From positions 23,215 through 67,912 of the forward strand of contig PS015171.1 of the NCBI GenBank assembly GCA_048213135.1: a DNA stretch of 44,698 nucleotides, in the 5' to 3' direction. The stretch's first letter is position 1, and each line of letters opens with the position of its first letter. The translations under genes and the position numbers were made by a program. Positions 1-10,572 of the stretch are shown piece after piece. Origin of the DNA: Reclinomonas americana ATCC 50394 (Eukaryota; Jakobida; Jakobea; Jakobida). Under the pieces are notes generated by a model. The model was not told the origin of the DNA. It searched no databases and saw only the letters and a program-made list of their open reading frames with translations.

Positions 1-3000
1 AGCAGTCAACGCCTCCAATACACAATCACAGTGATGCTCACACTGTCACGAATGACAGACCTCGGTGCGGACGGACATGATGCGCTGAGACCAGACCAGC
101 GCCGGCTCATAGACGTAGTAGCGCCCGAGTTCATTCAACTGCACGCGGAAGGCATCAGTAGCGACGACGACGACGACGACGGTGATAAGAACAACAGCAT
201 CAAACCTTGAACTCTGGGATTGTGTTCTTGCGCTTGCTATTGGCACACGCCTCCTTCCACGAGGAACTGGCCTCCTGCGCGGCAATAAGATCGTCGACCA
301 CGCGCACTGGTGTGATCCACGCAGAGAGTGCGAGGGGCGAGTATGTCGGATTCGCCGGCTGCATACGCGCACGTGCATGAGGAATGATGAAGCAAGCTCG
401 CACAACGGAAGCAGGGGCAACTCACTCACCGAAGCCAGTGGCACGAAATCAGTAATGTACTTGCCCTTCGGGATCTTGGCGAACAGGCTGCCGTTGCCGA
501 CGATCCTGCATCAACAGTACACCCCAATTCGTCAGTGACAGCTTATCGGTCGACCTCCCTTGACATGGAAGAGCACGAAACTCGGCAATCACGGGCGTCG
601 GCGACGCGGCAAGTGGAGCCAGTGCCACTCGAATGTCCTCGGCACCGGTGTTGACGGCAAGACGTACGTACGAGTCCTGCACGCGTCAATCAACGTTAGC
701 CCCAACTCGTGCACACACACGTGGGCCAGCGCCACTCGCCTCCAGGACCACCATCCACGGATGATGCTCAAGAGGCCACTCGAAGACTCCCTGCAAACGA
801 CACTCGCGAACCAGTCCCAGGCACGCCACAGTGTTCCAGGTCACCGGCAACGGCATGTACTTTTCGTGATTCCACGAGAGGTCCAGAGCTGGCGACCCAG
901 GATGCGTGAGCGCAATGAACATCGAATCGAATGAGTGGGGGTTTAAAAAAGACAGACCTGGCACACGACCACCGGCCTCGTCGGTACCCGCAGAGGCACT
1001 GGTGGCCTCCACAACCAGGCGCAGCGAAAACTGGACGCAGATTTCGTCACTGGAGCCAGTCTTTGGAGCCTCGGCCTGCACGTGGAAGGAAATGAACAAA
1101 GGAGACGCAGAGCCACGGCGAAGCGTTAGTGCCTCAACAGCGCACCTCTGGGTCTTGACCGAGCTCATGGATGAACAGGACATGGTCGCCGGTCGGGAGG
1201 TCGGTGATGCGCACCGAGGAGCGGAACACGTGATTGTGTGTCGTCACTTCAACATCTGCAGACACACACACACACACACTGCGATCAGCAAGCGTGCAAC
1301 TACAGAATGCCAACTGTGAGTGACAGCTGCGACGTACCACCAGTGACGGCGCCGTCCGGAGTGATCACCAATCTCGATGGAGACGCCGTGTAAACCTCTG
1401 CATAGAGACTGTACACGCTGTCCGCCAGTTGCGGCAACTGCACAAAGCACCATCACGATAGCGGTTCAGTGGACTTCGGCGAAGGAGAGAGAGAGAGAGA
1501 GAGATGATGGCGTGCTAGGGAGGGTGGAAAGAGAATGAAGAGTATGAGATGGGGAGAAGGGATGGCCAGTCGCGTGTGCATACCTCGTCACGCGTGCCCA
1601 CAGTAAGCGGAATGGCCACAGGCGCAAACACACCCTGCACACGCCGTTGTCGCAGGTCGCGTCCACTCACACGGCTGTCGTACACATAGGCCAACACACC
1701 AGGTCCCCACGGCTTCCACGTAGTCACCTGTCGGGCGAGAGAATCATTAATGACGATTGCAAGCAAATCTCTTTGTTTGGCACGTGTTATCGACACAAAC
1801 CAACGGCACAAGTGGAATCTCAGGCTGTGTTCCCGACGGTGGGCACAGCGAATCGGCGGCGTCGGCCGGCATCACTGGTTCCAACTACGACAACGATCAT
1901 GCAGCGCATGGTCAGCCATCAGAATCGCCCCGGCTCTCTCGAGAAACACACACCATCATATCCAATGAGTATTCGGGGCACGGCTGAGTGTCCTCCTCGT
2001 CAAGTCGCGTGAACGTGAAGGTAACACGATACGACAGGCCCTTGCGAAGAACCAGTTGCAAATCAACACCCTGTCCGTATGCGTGTGCCAAACCCGTGCC
2101 CACCAGCACTGGACTCTCCGCTGCGCCAATCGCAAACACAAAATAAGGAACATTCGTACACACCGTCGCAACGGGAGTCGCACGTACCACTCAATCGTTC
2201 CACCATCACCGAAATGTCGATAGAAGAGGACAACGCGACAAGTGTGAACACTGACGTCTGCTCCGGCACCACCAGCATGCAGTCCGTAGAAGATGACTTT
2301 TCAGGGCGCATCTTGGCGTGCAATTGCATATTCTGCGACGACCCGCGGTCAAACGCGCAAGCATCGTCAGGGTGGTGTGGGGAATAAGGACTGTACCTGG
2401 AAGTGAAGCTTCTCCGGTCCGCGGCGATACCACGGTCGATGCAGTGCGGCAGGGAGCTGTCCAGTCGGGGCCAGGCAGCGGTCGCTGACGCTGCGATCTG
2501 CACGACACACAGCATAAGAGACGACGATGCCCTCCTACACAAGGAAGACGTGCGCTCACACTCTCTCACCAGTGTGGTCGTGCGTGAGGTACGACACACG
2601 CACGTGCATGTCGAAATGCTGGCAATTGACACTGGTCATTTGACACAGCAGTCGATTGTCGGACGACATGATGCTGAGCATGTATCGGCCGGTGCTCACA
2701 AACGCATCCAGAACGTAGCGATTGAGCTCGCGACGGCCAGTAGCTAGTAGCAAGCACACACACGCACACGCACGGGTGAGGGGCATGAGGACAGAAAACT
2801 CGATGACGCTCGCTCACTCACCATGCTCCACCGACGTGTCAGTCTCGTAGTGAGTGATCCAACCAATGACGTCGGCAGTCAAAAAGTCGGACTCCAGAAC
2901 CACCGTCACTCGCGCCTCACTGGTTACGACCGAGTGAGAAACGACAACCGCACACGCGAACCATATCACGCGTGACTGACTCACCGTTCGACGGAAAAGT

Positions 3001-6000
3001 CGTACGTGTAGATACCGCCAGAGTTGCACGAGAGACTGAACCGAGCAGAGTCGTCCCGGTCGGCACTGGCACAGGTGGCCGTGCGAACGCCAAACAGTAC
3101 GGGCTTCACATCCCACTTGACACGCGGGATCACGTGCGACTCAGTGCAGCCTTCGGTGGCCAAGGCTGACTCCATGGCCTCCAGCGGCGCAATAGCCCAG
3201 TTCAGTCGGAACGCTGGGCACGACTCCCACGCCGGAGCTGCGATAACCACAAACCGGGGTGAGCTCACCTCGCACAGTCGCCACCAACACGACAGATAAA
3301 CATTTGGCACACGCAACTGGCATCGACCTCCTCCGCCAACTGGAACGTGAACGATAGGAAGTACTCGCCCGGCTCCAGATCCAGGTTCATGGGCGAACCT
3401 TCGGTCGCCGGCTTGTCATCGCCGGCACGATAGAGAGAGACACGACCAGTGATGTACTCCTGCATCTCGAGCATGACGCCGTCGGCCTTTTCGATGGTCA
3501 GTCGCATAAGCGAGCGGCGCGTGACCTTGAAGCGCACGGCCTGCGACGTGGCTGAGAAGTCGGCGTGGTAGTCGCCCGACACGTGCAGCGTGCCCGTGGC
3601 CTCGTCCAAGTAGCCAGCAGTGTTGGCAGTCGGCGGCAAAAACTCCACGGTTGGATCGCACAAGTGATGCGGCATCTGTCGCATGACCTCATCGACAGAC
3701 GTGCCCGTCGACGGCTCCGATGGTTCCTTGGGCGTCGGTGCAGAGTCAGTGGAATCATAGTCCTCCGTGTCCGACGTTGGCGTTGTCGGCTCAATCTCTC
3801 CCACCGGCGCCAAAGAGAACGTCAAATCCATGACCAGACAAGACACGGAAGACGCTGCCCGTGTGTCCGTCAGGTCGTAGCCCCACAGCGTGTACATGCC
3901 CGGCGACAGGAAGCGGTCAATGTCTTGCCGGTTGGTGTGGGAGACGCCGAGAATGCAACTGCGTGCACTGGGGTCCTTGCTGTTGTACCCGCCCTCTGAG
4001 ATGGCAGCCAGACACCCACGCCGGTTGCCACCGACCTCCACCGCCAACACCACGTGGCCCGCCACAAATCGATGCCCGAGAACGGCACGCATGGTGAGCG
4101 GTCGGTTCATCACCTGGAAGTTGAAGGAGAACAGCTCGCGGTCGAGCTCCGTGTGGCGCTCCAGATGCATGACCTTGTGCTCCAGCAGCAGACTGCCGTC
4201 CACCGGGAACCACGACGTGGGAGGGACTGGGAACTTGATTGGGTGCTTCTTGAACGCACTGCACATTTTCTGTGCACATTTTCAAGACCATGAGCATGAG
4301 CGCGCATGAGTCATTCCATCCAACATGGCAAGAGAGACGCACCTCCACCGCTGGGACCTCCTCCGTCTTGAAGTGATCCAGAGGCTCCACCTGGATCTCC
4401 ATGTTTAGCAGCACGCACCCGGCATGGTGCGTCGAGCCAGGAGTGCTGACGACATCGATTTCCACGGCGTACATGTGGCCGCTCAGCACCTGACTGGAGA
4501 GGATTTTGAGACCGGACACCAGCTGCAAGGCACTGTGATCCTCCGGTGCCTCCGGCTCCTTGGACGGCTTGCCAATCCACACTGTTGTCACGTCGCGCAA
4601 CTGAACACGCAACGCTTCAATCGGCGCACCCAACGTGTGCACCGACAAGCGGAACAAGGAGTCGCTGCGGGCGGTGAACGAGATAGAATGCCAATGCTGC
4701 AGCGTTGCTTTCCACCGCGACGACACTCCCGGCCTGTGCGACGCAAGCAACAGGCAATTCAACAGCAGAGCGAGAGAGAAAGAGAGAGAGTGTGTGTGTC
4801 ATTGGCCAGCCACTCACCGATTCGTGTCACTGGCGTCGAGTCCGGATTCGACCTCTCCAGCCACGCCATCGTCGGCCTCGTCAACACGATCGGCGAGCCA
4901 ATCCTCGCCCTCCTCTTCGCCGTCGAGCTCTTCGCCCACCGGTGCACTGTCGGTGCCACCAGACGGCGGTCGAAGGGAGCTGGGTGGAATGTACTCGGAG
5001 GTGGCGGCCAGACCGTACGTGTCCGCCACATGGAACCACGCCGTGCGGCCAAACCCGAGCGATTCCAGCGTCAACGGCGGCGGTTCGGTGTGCGACGGAC
5101 ACACGTGTTTCACCGCCGACTCTTCGGCTTCGCTGTCGCCGGTGCGCTGACACACTGGGTACTCACCAAAGTAGCCATTCTCCTCGTCGCACGAGTCACA
5201 CATGCGATGAATCGACGTGTAGCCGGGCAGACACTCGCAGATGGGGTAGCCGAGATCGTCAGTGCAGGTGCCGTAGCCACTGCAGCTCTGCTCTGCGCAT
5301 TTGTGATCCATGACGCACAGGGCCGAGTGTGGGAAGTGGTGGTAGCCATCCACACACAGTTCGCACAGAGCGCCCGTGTACGGATGAACGCACTGGCATT
5401 GGCCAGTCGACGCATTGCATGTTCCGTGACCGCTGCAGTCGCACGTGGCGCCCGTCAAAAACACATGATCCATGCGGTACACGTCGTCGGAGACAACAAA
5501 GGGAAGCGACGGTTCACGAGCTGTCCGCAGACGGCTGATTCGCAGCTTGACCACGTATTTCTGGGCAGAGCGAACAAACAAAAAATATCGTGAGTGCACG
5601 GGAGCGTCGCTGAGCACGACCCACTCTTGGTGCCGGCACCTTTTTCGGCTCAAAGTCGGCACTGTTGAACGCCAGAATCACTTGCGTGTTGTGACCGCGT
5701 CCGTAGAAAAACGCGGCCCGTGGCAGCACGCTCTTCTTCTCGCGACAGCTCGGGCACATGAGCTCCACCACACGCTCGTCGACAAACAAGTCCAGCAACG
5801 ATTTCGGCGCCGACGGCGTCTGCACAGCTGCAGAGCGACGAAATGTAAACAACCAGATATCTCACGCCCCGGCCACAACAACGAACAGCAGGTGCGTGGT
5901 ACCTTCGGAAAAGGTGAACGTCATCGAAAACNNNNNNNNNNNNNNNNNNNNNNNNNNNNNNNNNNNNNNNNNNNNNNNNNNNNNNNNNNNNNNNNNNNNN

Positions 6001-8607
6001 NNNNNNNNNNNNNNNNNNNNNNNNNNNNNNNNNNNNNNNNNNNNNNNNNNNNNNNNNNNNNNNNNNNNNNNNNNNNNNNNNNNNNNNNNNNNNNNNNNNN
6101 NNNNNNNNNNNNNNNNNNNNNNNNNNNNNNNNNNNNNNNNNNNNNNNNNNNNNNNNNNNNNNNNNNNNNNNNNNNNNNNNNNNNNNNNNNNNNNNNNNNN
6201 NNNNNNNNNNNNNNNNNNNNNNNNNNNNNNNNNNNNNNNNNNNNNNNNNNNNNNNNNNNNNNNNNNNNNNNNNNNNNNNNNNNNNNNNNNNNNNNNNNNN
6301 NNNNNNNNNNNNNNNNNNNNNNNNNNNNNNNNNNNNNNNNNNNNNNNNNNNNNNNNNNNNGGTGCCTGCATGTCGACAGTGGAGCCGGCGGGTGGGAAGA
6401 TATCGAGTAGCAGCGGTCGCGGTTTCCGAACTGCAGGATCGTCTGCCTCCTCGTCGGGCAGCTGGCCAGTGGGCGCCTTGGCCTCGAGCGTGGCGCCAAA
6501 TGCGAAGCGGAAGCACGAGAACGAGCCGCTGAACTCTTGGTGTGGTACGAAATGAACCGTGGCGGTGTAGGTGCCGTGCAGCACGGAGGTTGNNNNNNNN
6601 NNNNNNNNNNNNNNNNNNNNNNNNNNNNNNNNNNNNNNNNNNNNNNNNNNNNNNNNNNNNNNNNNNNNNNNNNNNNNNNNNNNNNNNNNNNNNNNNNNNN
6701 NNNNNNNNNNNNNNNNNNNNNNNNNNNNNNNNNNNNNNNNNNNNNNNNNNNNNNNNNNNNNNNNNNNNNNNNNNNNNNNNNNNNNNNNNNNNNNNNNNNN
6801 NNNNNNNNNNNNNNNNNNNNNNNNNNNNNNNNNNNNNNNNNNNNNNNNNNNNNNNNNNNNNNNNNNNNNNNNNNNNNNNNNNNNNNNNNNNNNNNNNNNN
6901 NNNNNNNNNNNNNNNNNNNNNNNNNNNNNNNNNNNNNNNNNNNNNNNNNNNNNNNNNNNNNNNNNNNNNNNNNNNNNNNNNNNNNNNNNNNNNNNNNNNN
7001 NNNNNNNNNNNNNNNNNNNNNNNNNNNNNNNNNNNNNNNNNNNNNNNNNNNNNNNNNNNNNNNNNNNNNNNNNNNNNNNNNNNNNNNNNNNNNNNNNNNN
7101 NNNNNNNNNNNNNNNNNNNNNNNNNNNNNNNNNNNNNNNNNNNNNNNNNNNNNNNNNNNNNNNNNNNNNNNNNNNNNNNNNNNNNNNNNNNNNNNNNNNN
7201 NNNNNNNNNNNNNNNNNNNNNNNNNNNNNNNNNNNNNNNNNNNNNNNNNNNNNNNNNNNNNNNNNNNNNNNNNNNNNNNNNNNNNNNNNNNNNNNNNNNN
7301 NNNNNNNNNNNNNNNNNNNNNNNNNNNNNNNNNNNNNNNNNNNTTAGCGACGAGTGGAAGTTGAGGAAGGGCGCCGAGTGCGCCTCATCGCCGTCCTCAG
7401 AGCTGACGGCGACCACTGCACCATCAATGGCCTGCAACTCGATGCTCATGTCGGCCAGTAGCGCATCGTAGTCCACACGCAGCGAGATTGTCGCCGACGA
7501 TGCCTCCACCGCAATGACCATAAAGTGCACGACCCGATCCTTGTAGTCCATATCGTCCACTCGCATCACATACGTGTCGGCGTAGGAGCGCACGTTCTCG
7601 TTGGGAGGCACCGTGAGCGCCACGGGCGGAAGACGCACGTGGTCCTTGGTGACATCGCCGCAGCGCACCTCCGCCATCACACGATGACTGCAAGCGGGGA
7701 GCGTGAGCACTGAGTGATCAAGATGCACGTGGCACGGCGTGTGGCGACGCAACATGGGTCGCAGGATGAAAGAAAAGTGCAAAAAATCACACGGATCGTT
7801 GGTGGGCGTCGCCTTGCCCGCACGCAGGCGCGTCACCACCAGGCGATAGGGATCGGCACTCGGCTGCAACTCGATCAGCTGACTCTCCCACGAGCCTGGT
7901 CGTGTACTGGCAAACTTCTGTGACACGCTTGCACACGTGAGCAGGAGGAGGCGCGACGACGCGCGCACTACCAACGCACCGTGTCGACCACTCCCAGCGA
8001 TTCCTCCAGTGTGGGATGAATCAGACGCGTCTGGATGTCGTCGCCGAGCGTCTCGCTTCGAAAGAAGAAGCGAAGACGGGCGCGCACCAGCACTCGAAAA
8101 GCGACCTCATGCTCGGATCCATCCTGCGCACATACGCCACGTGGTAAGAGAAGTGTGCGAATTCGTTTCCGTGGACACACATTCCGCGTCACACACGCAA
8201 CTGGTGGCACCAGGAACCGCGTACCAAACACACGAACGGAGCCATCGGAGGCATCCTGCGTACCACCGTACTCGGCGAGCGCGTCTGCGCCACACGCGTG
8301 CCACGGTCGTCAGTCACAGAATAGAAAGAGACAAGGAGACTGTGCGCGGGAATACGCGCGCATGCATGCATGTATGTGTCGTGTGTGTGTGTGTGCGTGC
8401 ATGTGCACAGACGCAACCCTTGTACAGATCCGTCGGCAGGGGGTAGCCGTCGATGTCGCACACACCCGCGTCGGGAACCACCACGCCCTGCGCGTGCACT
8501 CCCACCAGCACCGAATCCAACAGCACCAACACAACAACAGTCGCCACCACCATAGCAGCAGCAGCGACGACACGCGACGACAGCCGCGGCTGTTGGCGTC
8601 GCCGCAT
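1..8607 (-). CDS. Large secreted/membrane protein with EGF-like repeats and beta-sandwich (PPC-like) segments; partial at left edge
   Basis: Multi-exon gene starting at the ATG at 8605-8607. The first exon (8418-8607) encodes a basic N-terminus and a long hydrophobic stretch (VVAAAAMVVATVVVLVLL) that reads as a signal peptide or anchor. Later exons by phase: 8202-8284, 7980-8123, 7917 into a gap, 6361-6592, 5640-5822 (approx.), 4818-5560, 4343-4733, 3318-4248, 2985-3237, 2822-2919, then about a dozen smaller ones to about 140 and beyond the left edge. The exon at 4818-5560 carries two EGF-like units (CDCSGHGTC...CQC and CSGYGTC...CEC) followed by an acidic linker. The exon at 3318-4248 carries a segment resembling a pre-peptidase C-terminal (PPC) beta-sandwich ending LDLEPGEYFLSFTF. 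Similar aromatic/hydrophobic strand patterns recur in other exons. Two N gaps remove part of the middle. Family and function are unknown; an adhesion or extracellular-matrix role is inference only. Confidence 0.75.
1261..1280. repeat. (AC)n microsatellite in an intron of the large EGF-like gene
   Basis: About ten AC units in an intron; on the minus strand it forms a GT/TG run before the acceptor TCTGCAG. Confidence 0.9.
1485..1504. repeat. (GA)n microsatellite in an intron
   Basis: About ten GA units. On the coding minus strand this is the CT-rich end of an intron, upstream of the acceptor TTTGTGCAG. Confidence 0.9.
5932..6360. other. Assembly gap (429 N)
   Basis: Run of N inside the large EGF-like gene. 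Coding sequence flanks it on both sides on the minus strand, so exon sequence is probably missing. Confidence 0.99.
6593..7343. other. Assembly gap (751 N)
   Basis: Second run of N inside the same gene. The coding exon at 7344-7917 enters it directly, so exon sequence is certainly missing. Confidence 0.99.
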
Positions 8608-8686
8608 GATTAGATGATGGAAAGCTGAATCCGTCCATCTCTCGAAATGATCCTTCGTCTCCCCTTCTCGACCTTCTCTCAGTTCC
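8608..8686. promoter_or_regulatory. Short divergent intergenic region
   Basis: Only 79 bp separate the start codon of the large minus-strand gene (8607) from the start codon of the plus-strand gene (8687). Both promoters and 5' UTRs must lie here or overlap the neighbouring gene. No TATA-like element or other motif is evident. Confidence 0.45.
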
Positions 8687-9691
8687 ATGGAGCAGGCGGT
8701 TGGAGAAGTGGTAATGATGGTGGAGAGGAAGGAGGAGGAGGAGACAGACGAGGTGAATGTGCTTGGCGACGGCGATGGCGGCGATGCCGTGGTGAACGAC
8801 CTCTTACGACGACATGCGTTGGGGTGTGTGTTTGTGTTTGTGTGACTCCTTTCGTGTTCGTCTTGAGCGTTGTTTCGCGCGCTGAACATGCGGGTTGTGG
8901 CAGCGAGGTGAATCCGATTGATTTCTGTGAGGTGCTCGAGGAGCGGCGAGAGAAGCTGCGCATGCTCGACGCGGTGTACCGCAGCGAGTTTGCTCGCCTG
9001 CGACGCGTGTTGAGTGGTCGCCTGGATGCGGTATGTGTCAATCTTCCTCCTGCATCCTCCTCTCTCTCTCTCTTCGTCTCCTTACACGGCATATGCACAG
9101 GTGGATGAACTGAAGGATCGCACCATTGCGGCCTCGGTGCTCTGGGCGGAGGAGCAGTATGCTGGTCGGACGCTGCATCGACGAAAGCGGCGACAGCGGC
9201 TTCAGCGGCGGCATTACGCCTCGCAGGAGGACTACGATGTGGTGGAGCACTACCGTCGCTTCCTGGACTTGGAGGTCGGCCGCTCCGGTCGACAGGCGTC
9301 GCACTTTCTGGTCTCGGTCACGCCGCAGTTGGCACTGGACTTCTCCGCCGACAGAGGATTGCACTTGTCGCGACCGCGAGTCATTGCCAATCCTGCACCG
9401 CCGCCAGCCACGGTGGTGACTCCCACTGTGTCGCACTCGTCGGCAATGGGTCGTAGTGATACAGCGTCGTCGCTGTTGCTGACGAACCGCGATCGAGTGC
9501 GCCTCGCCGCGCAGCTGCGGTCCATGGTGGAACAGGTGCGACACGAGAGGTTCAATCGGCTGCTGCAGGAGCCAGCTGAGGAGGCCGGCGCTGCCGACGA
9601 AAGTCAGAGAGGCGACAGCAGTGGTGGAGACACGGTGGCACCATCAGCAGAGGCGCCCGTAGTAAGTGACGGCGATGGTCTCCAGTCATAA
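8687..9691 (+). CDS. Small coiled-coil/basic protein, possibly Sds3/BRMS1-like (tentative)
   Basis: Three exons: 8687-8823, 8904-9030 and 9101-9691, in continuous phase, giving about 284 residues. The start ATG at 8687 opens an acidic stretch (VERKEEEETDEVN). Exon 2 and the start of exon 3 form a likely helical coiled coil rich in Arg, Glu and Leu (EERREKLRMLDAVYRSEF, then AEEQYAGRTLHRRKRRQRL). A low-complexity Ser/Pro/Thr region and a second short helix (LTNRDRVRLAAQLRSMVEQ) follow. The coiled-coil pattern loosely resembles the Sds3/BRMS1 subunits of Sin3 deacetylase complexes, but this is a pattern match only. The stop codon is 22 bp from the stop of the convergent cyclase gene. Confidence 0.75.
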
Positions 9692-9700
9692 ACGGTTACA

Positions 9701-9706
9701 TTTATT
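9701..9706 (-). terminator. Candidate poly(A) signal AATAAA for the downstream cyclase gene
   Basis: AATAAA on the minus strand, 8 nt past the cyclase stop codon (9714-9716). It lies in the 22-bp interval and 3' flank shared with the convergent plus-strand gene, so the two 3' UTRs must overlap. Short motif, moderate confidence. Confidence 0.4.
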
Positions 9707-9713
9707 ATGCGCA

Positions 9714-10572
9714 TTATTTTTTCGCGAGGACGAGGAACGTGGGAATCACGCCGACTCCCTTGCACTGCAGACGAGGTGTGGTGGGTGGGCACAGGATTAA
9801 GAAGAGATGGAGAGACAGGGAGTCGCAGCGCGCGCACTGACCTCGGCACTCGATGATTCGGTCTTGAAAAGACCGCGTGACCGCTGGTTGGTGGCCTCCG
9901 AAATCTGAATCGAGTTCGGCGGTGCCGTGCTGGCCATGCGCGAGGCGACATTGATTGTGTCTGAGCGAGGGACGAGTGAGAAAACGTCACTTAGAGGCGC
10001 CGTTGCGACACTATGGTGGTCGTCTACTCACCGCCATACAGATCAAAGCTCTGTGTCAGCTGACCGACAATGCCAGCGGTACAAGGGCCCGAGTTGATTC
10101 CAGCACGGAACTCGAGCTTAATGCGTCTCTGTACATGCGCACACATGTTACTACATCACGTGTGATGTTGTGGAAGAAAAGACAACTGCCTCACCCTCTC
10201 GCAGAACGATCTGATGGCCTCGAGGGCATGCAGTGCAAAGTCGGTCGCTGCGAACGCATGGTCGGGCCGTGGTCTGTACATTCCGCACACGACCATGTAC
10301 GCGTGACCGATGGTCTTCACCCGCTCCGCGTGCAACTTGCGGACGGTGGTGTCAAGCGTGGAAAAGAGTTCGCCAAACAATCGGATCTCCTCCTGCGCAG
10401 TCAGTGGGCCGGCGCCTGCGTCGGTACCAGTAGGAGTGCGTGAGCAACATGCGCAACTGCACAGGTAAAGACAATACGATGCTCAACCTTGTTCGCTGTC
10501 GATGCGCTCCACATCGCTGAGCTTGATGAAAACACAAGAGACTTCTGGGTGGAAGTCGACCAATGTGACGGT
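9714..10572 (-). other. C2-like cyclase catalytic domain lacking both metal-binding aspartates
   Basis: Spread over five exons (10488-10572, 10195-10415, 10032-10116, 9842-9960, 9714-9764). Position 1 of the metal site is Lys (codon 10522-10524, VFIKLSD) and position 2 is His (codon 10303-10305, TIGHAY). The adenine-selecting Lys of VKTIG and Asp of FDLYG are present, as are Asn (9950-9952) and Arg (9938-9940) of INVASR. These assignments come from comparison with the known C1/C2 motifs of animal adenylyl cyclases. Confidence 0.85.

Noticed and set aside
3238-3268. A 31-bp intron in the large EGF-like gene
   Set aside because: Too short; a longer intron from the GTTGCG donor at 3317 to the same acceptor keeps phase.
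5563-5645. Apparent +1 frameshift at a T5 homopolymer in the large EGF-like gene
   Set aside because: A 75-bp-class intron with donor GTGCCG and a T-rich end before CCCAG (exons ending at 5640 and starting at 5560) joins both frames in phase 0, so no frameshift is needed.
5472-7974. Long open frames crossing the N runs on both strands
   Set aside because: They are open only because N has no stop codons.
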